Source: Shinella lacus
Lineage (GTDB): Bacteria; Pseudomonadota; Alphaproteobacteria; Rhizobiales; Rhizobiaceae
NCBI RefSeq assembly: GCF_010994755.1
Contig: NZ_WHSB02000001.1
Coordinates: 62,001 to 126,000, forward strand
Length of the DNA stretch: 64,000 nucleotides
Direction: 5' to 3'
The notes below the pieces were generated by a model. It had not been told where the DNA came from, made no database searches, and saw only the letters and a list, made by a program, of their open reading frames with translations. The translations under genes and the position numbers were made by a program. Below are positions 58,371-64,000 of the stretch, one piece after another (within the stretch, counting starts at the first letter, position 1; each line of letters starts with the position of its first letter).

Positions 58371-59249
58371 TTACCAGACAGTGCACCCGGCCCGCGCACT
58401 TTCCCGCGCCACGCGCAAGACATCATAGGCCGCCCGCGCCGCTGCCAGCGAATCCTGCCACGCCTCCCGCCACAGCCGCACGCCGCCGACCAGCCCCTCG
58501 CCGAGCATTTTGGAGGAAAACGCCTCAACGGTGAGATCGCCGCGATAGCCGGCCGATTCCAGCGCGCGGCAATAGCCGAGCACATCGAAATGCCCGCCGC
58601 CAAGCAGCCCGCGGTTGCTGTCGGCGACATGGGCGTAGCCGAGCAGCGCGGCATTGCGATGGATGGCGGCCGCGATGTCTCCCTCCTCGATATTCATATG
58701 GAACGTATCCATGTGGATGAAGAGGTTGGAGCCGCCGGAGGCGCGGATCAGGTCAGCCGCTTCGTCCAGCGTGTTGACGAGGTAGCTCTCGTAGCGATTG
58801 ACCGGTTCGAGGCCCAGGCGCACGCCGAGTTCGCCGGCGCGCCGATCGAGGCGGGCAAGGCTTGCCGCGACCTGCGCGCGCTGGGCTTTTGTTGCCGGCG
58901 CCGCATAATTGGCGAAGGCGGCATAGGTGATGCCGGAGACGGCCGGTGCCTCCAGTTCCGCGGCGATCTCCAGGCAGCGGGCGACGCTGGCTTCACCGCG
59001 GCGCGCCACCTCCGGATCGTTGGAGGCGATATCGGTATCCGGCCCGAGCGCCATGCCGAGGCGGAGGTCCAGCCCCGCCTCCCGCGCCACCCGCCTTGTC
59101 AACGGAATGTCGAGCGCGGCCGGATCGAACAGCAGCACCTCGATCAGCTCGAAACCGATTTCGGCGGCGGCGCGGCAGCTCGCCTCTGCTGCTGCGGGCG
59201 ACCAGTCATCGGTGAAGACCAGGCTGTGAATGCCGAGTTTTCCGCTCAT
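58371..59249 (-). CDS. sugar phosphate isomerase/epimerase (TIM barrel, AP endonuclase 2 family)
   Basis: A 292-residue TIM barrel of the xylose-isomerase-like family. Typical positions are LGLEPVNRYESYLVNT with the first metal Glu, LFIHMDTFHMNIEE with the Asp and His, AHVADSNRG with the third ligand, and LTVEAFSSKM with the last Glu. Metal-dependent keto-sugar epimerases such as D-psicose/L-ribulose 3-epimerase belong here. It lies 71 bp upstream of the RpiR gene and 10 bp downstream of an SDR gene, in the operon. Confidence 0.85.
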   Translation of the reverse strand: MSGKLGIHSLVFTDDWSPAAAEASCRAAAEIGFELIEVLLFDPAALDIPLTRRVAREAGLDLRLGMALGPDTDIASNDPEVARRGEASVARCLEIAAELEAPAVSGITYAAFANYAAPATKAQRAQVAASLARLDRRAGELGVRLGLEPVNRYESYLVNTLDEAADLIRASGGSNLFIHMDTFHMNIEEGDIAAAIHRNAALLGYAHVADSNRGLLGGGHFDVLGYCRALESAGYRGDLTVEAFSSKMLGEGLVGGVRLWREAWQDSLAAARAAYDVLRVARESARAGCTVW

Positions 59250-59259
59250 GTCGTGTTCC

Positions 59260-60045
59260 TCAGCCGAAGATGGAGCGGATGGTGCCGCCGTCTGCGCGGT
59301 GGCAGACGCCGTTCATCGCGCTGTTCGTCATCAACTGCACGACGCCGCGCCCGTGCATGGCCGGGTCGATCAGTTTCTGCGTGAGGTTGGACGGCTGGAC
59401 GTCGCGGTAGAAATCGGCGAGCGCCTGTTCCACGGTCTTGCCCTGCTGGGCGGCGAGGTCGGCGAAATAAGTCTCCACCGATTCCGTCGCGGTGCTGCCG
59501 GGCATGTAGCTGTTCACCCGCACATTGGTGCCGCGCGTCAATTCGGCGAGCGAGCGGCTGAGGCCGAGCATCGCCGTCTTCGTCGTCGAATAGGGGATCA
59601 TGTTGCCGATGGAGCGGATCGCCGCTTCGGAAGAGATGAAGACGATGCTGCCGTCGTTGCGCGCCAGCATGTCCTTCAGCACGATGCGCGAGATGCGGAT
59701 CGCCGTCATCAGGTTGTGCTCGAAATATTCCCGCCAGCGCTCGTCGCTGACCTCGAAGAAATCGTTGACGTCGAAGACGCCGATATTGTTGACGAGAAAG
59801 GAGACCGGGCCGAGCCTGCCGGCAAAGTCTGCAAGCGTTGTCGCGCCCTCGGGCGTCAGCAGGTCGGCGACGACGCCATGGGCGCGCGGGCCGATCGAGG
59901 CGCAGGCCTTGTCGAGCTTGGCCTGGTCGCGACCGTTAATGACGACGACGGCGCCCTCATCATGAAATGTCTTGGCGATGGCATAGCCGATGCCCGTGGC
60001 GCCGCCGGTGACGATGGCGATCTTGCCGTTGATCCCGAAATCCAT
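59260..60045 (-). CDS. SDR family oxidoreductase
   Basis: A 261-residue dehydrogenase with VTGGATGIGYAIA, the Ser block IVFISSEAAIRS and the YxxxK pair YSTTK. NVRVNSYMPGSTATESVETY follows. It is similar to the SDRs at 50948 and 43173, including the C-terminal QLMTNSAMNGVCHRADGGT, so the three look like paralogues. It lies 3 bp downstream of the MBL/phosphatase fusion gene and is part of the sugar operon. Confidence 0.88.
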   Translation of the reverse strand: MDFGINGKIAIVTGGATGIGYAIAKTFHDEGAVVVINGRDQAKLDKACASIGPRAHGVVADLLTPEGATTLADFAGRLGPVSFLVNNIGVFDVNDFFEVSDERWREYFEHNLMTAIRISRIVLKDMLARNDGSIVFISSEAAIRSIGNMIPYSTTKTAMLGLSRSLAELTRGTNVRVNSYMPGSTATESVETYFADLAAQQGKTVEQALADFYRDVQPSNLTQKLIDPAMHGRGVVQLMTNSAMNGVCHRADGGTIRSIFG

Positions 60046-60048
60046 GTT

Positions 60049-61371
60049 CTATTTCCTCTCCCTGTTTGTCGTGCTGCCCGCGCGGGCGAATTGCGCAAGC
60101 CTGTCGCAGGCCGTCTTGATCTGGTCGAAGACGGCCTCGAAGGTCGCGCGGGGTTCGCCCCACGGGTCGATGATGCTGGTTTCCTCGCCGGGCGCCGAAA
60201 AGGCGCCGAGCCGTCCGATCCGCGCCCGGCTTGTCTTGGGCCGCAGGGCGTGGATCGCCGCCATGTTGTGGTCGTCCATGCCGAGGATCAAGTCGAATTC
60301 CTCGAAGTCTGTCTTTCGGATCTGGCGCGCCACAAGCGTATCGAGGCGGATGCCGCGACCCGCCGCCACCGCGGTCGTTTCGCCATGCGGCGGTTTGCCG
60401 ACGTTCCAGTCCATGATGGCCGCGCTGTCGATGCGATGCTCCGGCAAGGCGGCGCGCAGGATACCGTCGGCGGTCGGTGAGCGGCAGATATTGCCGCGGC
60501 AGACGATCAGGACGGACAAGGGCAGACGAGCGACCGGGGCAACATGATAAGCCGTGCCGGTCTCGACGAGGCCCACATCCGCCTGCGACGCGAGGGTGGC
60601 CAGACGCCGTGCGCCATCGACGGGATCGAGCGTGTTGAAATCGAAAAGCCCAAAATGATGGCCGAGCATCGCGCGCGCGCCGATTTCGTCGGCAAGGGCC
60701 ACCGCTTCTTCCAGCGTGAGATTGCCGGGCACGCCGTTCGCCGCGCGCTCCGCATCGCGCCCGTTGACCGGCAGCAGGGCGAGATCGACGCGAAAAGGCA
60801 TCAGCCATTCCGCAAGGCCGGGAAACGGAATCGTATCGCCGGAATGCCAGAGCGTCACGCCACCGCCGGTGAGCACGTAGCCGAGAAACAGATGGCCGTG
60901 CTCCGTCTTGCGCAGGTCCTCGTGCGCCGCAGGCGTGGCGGTCGCCATCACGCCGCCGAGGTCGATGCTTTCCCCGGCATCGACCAGCACGAGCCGGTCC
61001 TCCGCCACGCCGCGTTCGATGGCGCGCGCCCGTTCCGCCCGCGGGGCGAGGACACGCGCAGCGGGATTGGCGGCCAGCAGGGCCGGGATCGTCCCGGGGT
61101 CCATATGGTCCGTGTGGCCATGGGTGCAGAGCAGCCAGTCTATGCCGGTGAGATTGCCGGGCGCGATGACCGGCGGTGTCATGCGCGTATGCGGAAAGCG
61201 TGTGCCGTGGTATTTTTCCGCAAGGGAATCCGAAAGGTAGGCATCGATGACGATGCGCAATCCGCCCTGAGCGATCAGGAAACCCGCCTGCCCCAGCCAG
61301 GCCAGCGTTGCGCCCTCGCCCGGTTCAAGGCGATCGACGCTGGCAAGGGGGCGGGTCTCCAGGATGCTCAT
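60049..61371 (-). CDS. metallo-beta-lactamase-fold hydrolase fused to LMW protein tyrosine phosphatase-like domain
   Basis: A 440-residue two-domain protein. Residues about 20-285 form an UlaG-like MBL-fold: CTHGHTDHMDPGTI is the HxHxDH metal motif, TPAAHEDL and LWHSGDTIPF give further ligands, and GHHFGLFD closes the site. Residues about 290-435 are an LMW-PTP-like domain: LIVCRGNICRSPTADGIL is the CX5R(S) P-loop and IIDPWGEP holds the general-acid Asp. The ATG at 61371 overlaps the upstream stop as ATGA. UlaG acts on a phosphorylated lactone, and the second domain would remove phosphate, so a joint role on a sugar phosphate or arsenate-like ester is possible. Function is not known. Confidence 0.8.
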   Translation of the reverse strand: MSILETRPLASVDRLEPGEGATLAWLGQAGFLIAQGGLRIVIDAYLSDSLAEKYHGTRFPHTRMTPPVIAPGNLTGIDWLLCTHGHTDHMDPGTIPALLAANPAARVLAPRAERARAIERGVAEDRLVLVDAGESIDLGGVMATATPAAHEDLRKTEHGHLFLGYVLTGGGVTLWHSGDTIPFPGLAEWLMPFRVDLALLPVNGRDAERAANGVPGNLTLEEAVALADEIGARAMLGHHFGLFDFNTLDPVDGARRLATLASQADVGLVETGTAYHVAPVARLPLSVLIVCRGNICRSPTADGILRAALPEHRIDSAAIMDWNVGKPPHGETTAVAAGRGIRLDTLVARQIRKTDFEEFDLILGMDDHNMAAIHALRPKTSRARIGRLGAFSAPGEETSIIDPWGEPRATFEAVFDQIKTACDRLAQFARAGSTTNRERK

Positions 61372-62291
61372 GGGCACACCAGGTTCTTCAAAAGATTGTC
61401 GACGGCGACACTGGTGGCGCGGTCGACGCTTTCCTCGGTGAAGCCGCCGGCATGGGGCGTCAGGATGACCCGCTCGTGGCTGAGCAGCGCGGAGGCCGAG
61501 GGCGGTTCCTGGTGGAAGACATCGGTCGCCAGCGTGGAGACCTGTCCGCTTTCGAGCGCCGCCAGCATGGCGCCGTCATCGATGAGTTCCGCCCGCGCCG
61601 TGTTGACGACGATGACGCCCTTGCGCATGCGGGAAAACATCGCGACATCGAGCATGGGCCTTTCGCCGGGCGGGCAATGGAAACTCACGGCATCCGCCCC
61701 GCAAAGCGCCTCTTCCAGGCCGATATAGCGGAAGCCCGGCCGCACGAAGGCCGCGTCGGGATAGGGGTCGTAACCGACAACCTCCATGCCGACGCCGAGC
61801 GCCATGTCGGCGACTTCGCGGCCGATCGCGCCGCAGCCGATGACGGCGAGCGTGCGCCCCTTCACCTCGCAGCCGATGCGCCGGCGCCATTCCCCCTTGC
61901 TCAGATGCTGGTGCGACCAGGGGATATGGCGCGAGGCGGCGAGCAGCAGGCCGATGGCAAGCTCGGCCACGCCGCGGGCGTTCGCCCCCATCGCCCGCTC
62001 CACCGTGATCCCGCGCGCTTCGGCTTCGAAAATGTCGATATTGTCGACGCCCGTGCCGTTGCGGCTGATAACCCGGAGGCCACTTGCCGCATCGAGCACG
62101 CGCAGGCTGATCGGCTCGACGCCGGCAAGCCAGCCGACGCAGCCCGGAATGCTGCGCAGCAGGTCCTCCTCCGACGGCATCTTGCCCGGCGCGGGATAGA
62201 CGATTTCAAAACCCTGCTCCACGAGCCGCGACAGGACGGGATGGCCCGCGCCGGAGAGCGAGCGGGGCGTGACGGCGATCTTACCGGTCAT
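61368..62291 (-). CDS. D-isomer specific 2-hydroxyacid dehydrogenase
   Basis: A 307-residue NAD(P)-dependent dehydrogenase of the phosphoglycerate dehydrogenase family. ISRNGTGVDNIDIFEA carries the catalytic Arg, LAVIGCGAIGREVADMALG is the Rossmann motif, and LTPHAGGFTEESVD contains the catalytic His, with the Glu in between. The stop overlaps the next gene (ATGA). In this operon it probably oxidises or reduces a 2-hydroxy/2-oxo sugar acid. Confidence 0.9.
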   Translation of the reverse strand: MTGKIAVTPRSLSGAGHPVLSRLVEQGFEIVYPAPGKMPSEEDLLRSIPGCVGWLAGVEPISLRVLDAASGLRVISRNGTGVDNIDIFEAEARGITVERAMGANARGVAELAIGLLLAASRHIPWSHQHLSKGEWRRRIGCEVKGRTLAVIGCGAIGREVADMALGVGMEVVGYDPYPDAAFVRPGFRYIGLEEALCGADAVSFHCPPGERPMLDVAMFSRMRKGVIVVNTARAELIDDGAMLAALESGQVSTLATDVFHQEPPSASALLSHERVILTPHAGGFTEESVDRATSVAVDNLLKNLVCP

Positions 62292-62304
62292 CGGCCTCGT
62301 CCGC

Positions 62305-62877
62305 TCAGCCGTTCCAGCGGGGATTGTCGATGACGGTCGGCTTGCCGTCGCGCTCGACCATCAGCTTGCGAAACCCCTTGCTCTCGATCGTGCCATAGTC
62401 GTGGCCGGCATTGCCGGGAAAGGCGAAGAAGGTGACGAGCGGCTCGGTCGGGTGCACGTTGATCGAGCGGTGCGCCCAGCGGCCGGGCACGTAAACCGCC
62501 TTGCCGGGCAGGAATTCCAGCCACTGCGTCTCGCCTTCCGGCGTCTCCATCATCATGTAGCCGTGGCCGCGCAGGCAGTAGTAGACCTCAGCGGTGTCGA
62601 TGACGGTGTGAAAATGACCCTTGGTCATATGGTATTCGTCGCCCACCTTGCCGGGATAGGTGATCGATGTGCCGTAGGCGACGTCCTTCTCGCTGTCGGG
62701 AACGCCCATGTCGTAGAATTCGTAGAGCAGGCTGTCGCCCCTGGCGAGCTGCGCGTCGAAGGCGGCCTCGTCGTGGAACATGCCCTTCATCTTGGAGAGC
62801 GTGCGGCGGATCGGCTCACGGGTGGAGCTAAGGCCGTTGTTGAGGTTGAACTCATGCAGGCTTGGCAAAACGGTCAT
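62305..62877 (-). CDS. cupin-type glucose-6-phosphate isomerase-like protein
   Basis: A 190-residue cupin of the archaeal-type phosphoglucose isomerase family (GPI, PF06560-like). MTKGHFHTVIDTAEVYYCLR provides the His, His and Glu metal ligands of the first cupin motif, and VYVPGRWAHRSINV the second-motif His. It differs entirely from the classical PGI fold. A phosphorylated ketose-aldose isomerisation is expected, probably on a sugar other than glucose 6-phosphate. It lies 13 bp upstream of the dehydrogenase gene. Confidence 0.85.
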   Translation of the reverse strand: MTVLPSLHEFNLNNGLSSTREPIRRTLSKMKGMFHDEAAFDAQLARGDSLLYEFYDMGVPDSEKDVAYGTSITYPGKVGDEYHMTKGHFHTVIDTAEVYYCLRGHGYMMMETPEGETQWLEFLPGKAVYVPGRWAHRSINVHPTEPLVTFFAFPGNAGHDYGTIESKGFRKLMVERDGKPTVIDNPRWNG

Positions 62878-62889
62878 GTCCTGTTCCTT

Positions 62890-63837
62890 TCAGGCGGTGG
62901 CGTCGCGGGCGATGCGGCTCAGTTCGTCGAAGGCCGGCCCGGACATAGGGATGTCGATGTCGAAAACTTCCGCGATGACGCGGGTCCAGCCGTGGATGAA
63001 GTAGACCCATCCATCATGAACCGTGAGGTTGCGATCTGCGGCTGCGGCGCGTGCCTGGTCGAGGAAGACGAGGTCGCCGCGATAGTTGAATTCCCAGACG
63101 AGCCCGTCCTGCGGGAACTGGACCGCGTCCGTCAGCGGCGAGCCCGGCCCGTCCTTGCCGAGGCCGGTGGCGTTGACCACCATGGAGCCCGGCAGCAGGT
63201 CGGCCACCACCGCGTCGGCCTCTGCGGGCGTCGGCGCAAGACGATACTCGATGGGGATGGCAAAGCCGATGTCTTCGTGAACGTGGCGCATCTCGGCCAG
63301 CGAAGCCTCGCGCCGCGCGGTCACGACGATGCGTTGCGGCGTGTCGCCGCCGGCGCGCTTCTTGTTGTGCAGGTAGAGCGAGAGGGCGAGCGAGGAGCCG
63401 CCGGCGCCGAGAATGCAGAGCGTCGCGCCCGTTTTGGCCCAATGCCCTTCCGGGGCAATGGCTTCGAAGCTGGCGCCGGCGGTGATCGGGTCCTTGGCAT
63501 GGCCGGCGAGACGCGTGCCGCGCTTGGAGATCGAGCTGATCTCGTGCAGGGTTTCGGCATAGGGGTCGAGGTCGTCGAAGAGATCGCGCGAGGCCTTGAG
63601 CAGGTTGACCTTGTGGGTGGTCACCAGCGCGCCAAGCGACAGCGGGTCGTGCTTGATGAAATCCACTGCGCCGCGATAGGTCGATGGCTCCGAATTGGGC
63701 TCGAAGTCGATGCCCTTCATCTCGGCATCGAGGCCGAGATGCGCCGACCAGGCCGGGAAGACCTTCATGATCGAGGATTTCCCGGTGGTCACGCCGATGA
63801 AATACATCGTGCGCCGGCTTGCTGGTGTGTAGGTCAT
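62890..63837 (-). CDS. shikimate/quinate dehydrogenase-like protein
   Basis: A 315-residue protein of the AroE fold. The substrate domain has GALVTTHKVNLLKASRDLF with the catalytic Lys and HAKDPITAG with the matching Asp; the cofactor domain has ILGAGGSSLALSLYL and VVNATGLGKDGPGSP. It is longer and more divergent than housekeeping AroE. In a sugar operon it may oxidise a carbocyclic or sugar acid rather than shikimate. ATG 63837 has AGGAAA upstream; an internal ATG at 63807 is possible. Confidence 0.8.
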   Translation of the reverse strand: MTYTPASRRTMYFIGVTTGKSSIMKVFPAWSAHLGLDAEMKGIDFEPNSEPSTYRGAVDFIKHDPLSLGALVTTHKVNLLKASRDLFDDLDPYAETLHEISSISKRGTRLAGHAKDPITAGASFEAIAPEGHWAKTGATLCILGAGGSSLALSLYLHNKKRAGGDTPQRIVVTARREASLAEMRHVHEDIGFAIPIEYRLAPTPAEADAVVADLLPGSMVVNATGLGKDGPGSPLTDAVQFPQDGLVWEFNYRGDLVFLDQARAAAADRNLTVHDGWVYFIHGWTRVIAEVFDIDIPMSGPAFDELSRIARDATA

Positions 63838-63849
63838 GACGAACGTTTC

Positions 63850-64000
63850 CTAGTCGTGTTCGGCCCAGTCGCGCGACCGGTCCACGGTGCGGCACCAGCC
63901 GCGATAGAGCGTGTCGGCGATCGCGCGTTCGACGGTCGGCTCGAACGCCTTGTCGAGGGCGAAGGCGGTGTGAAGTTCGGCCTGGTCCTTCCAGTAGCCG
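63850..64000 (-). CDS. FGGY family carbohydrate kinase, C-terminal end
   Basis: The frame is open to the window edge and ends at TAG 63850; 49 residues are visible. The sequence begins GYWKDQAELHTAFALDKAFE and ends RGWCRTVDRSRDWAEHD, the usual C-terminus of FGGY sugar kinases (xylulokinase/erythritol kinase-like: YxxWxxAVxRSRDW). The stop is 12 bp before the shikimate-dehydrogenase-like start. It is probably the first phosphorylation step of the pathway encoded by the operon. The body of the gene is outside the window. Confidence 0.65.
   Translation of the reverse strand, partial: GYWKDQAELHTAFALDKAFEPTVERAIADTLYRGWCRTVDRSRDWAEHD

Noticed and set aside
1-64000. tRNA, rRNA, CRISPR arrays, insertion sequences, prophage or conjugation genes
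   Set aside because: None was seen on either strand. Intergenic regions are short and contain no tRNA-like cloverleaf, direct-repeat array or transposase-like frame.

Overview
The window is GC-rich, almost fully coding DNA. The organism is most likely an alphaproteobacterium of the Rhizobiaceae or a close relative (Hyphomicrobiales). This is inferred from the dense array of ABC importers each tied to a short catabolic operon, the many GntR/LysR/RpiR/MarR regulators, the DUF3008 stress protein and the ECF sigma/anti-sigma pair. I see no rRNA, tRNA, CRISPR array, transposase or integrase. The content resembles the accessory-metabolism part of a rhizobial chromosome, chromid or megaplasmid.

Layout. 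1-717: end of a DUF2325 gene. 883-8525 (+): a GntR regulator, a spermidine/putrescine-type ABC importer (two permeases, binding protein, ATPase) and three catabolic enzymes (RraA-fold, HpcH/HpaI aldolase, ThDP decarboxylase). 8694-13909 (+): an iron/xenosiderophore locus with a PchR-like AraC regulator, TonB receptor, RhtX/FptX-type importer, methyltransferase and small cupin. 14066-21320 (+): an unusual 1827-residue glutamate synthase-like protein followed 10 bp later by a CysJ-like diflavin reductase. I consider this pair the most interesting system in the window, a possible NADPH-driven glutamate synthase that uses a diflavin protein instead of GltD. 21323-28307: stress and envelope genes (DUF3016 protein, hybrid histidine kinase, single-domain response regulator with DUF3008, fasciclin, ECF sigma/anti-sigma, DoxX). 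28329-31753: an unknown 394-residue protein and an EAR/EPTP beta-propeller, divergent from a LysR regulator.

31799-39091 (-): a peptide-type ABC importer in one operon with an amidohydrolase and an HpcH/HpaI aldolase. 39235-40609: an OhrR-like MarR regulator divergent from a secreted alpha/beta hydrolase, with two identical palindromes between them. 41039-51730 (-): eleven tightly packed genes that combine a CUT1 sugar-type importer with two different ATPases, two SDR dehydrogenases, an ABC-2 exporter and a periplasmic protein. 51902-55089: two LysR regulators and a PRISE-family reductase. 55164-56467 (-): an amidohydrolase with altered metal motifs, translationally coupled to a NifU-like Fe-S protein. 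56583-64000 (-): a carbohydrate or polyol operon with the C-terminus of an FGGY kinase, shikimate-dehydrogenase-like protein, cupin phosphoglucose isomerase, 2-hydroxyacid dehydrogenase, a metallo-beta-lactamase/LMW-phosphatase fusion, SDR, TIM-barrel isomerase, RpiR regulator and IMPase-like phosphatase.

Within each block the import genes, enzymes and regulator are contiguous and often overlap by ATGA, so each block probably works as one regulated uptake-and-catabolism unit. The exact substrates cannot be read from sequence alone. All family assignments were made by eye from motifs; no database search was run.
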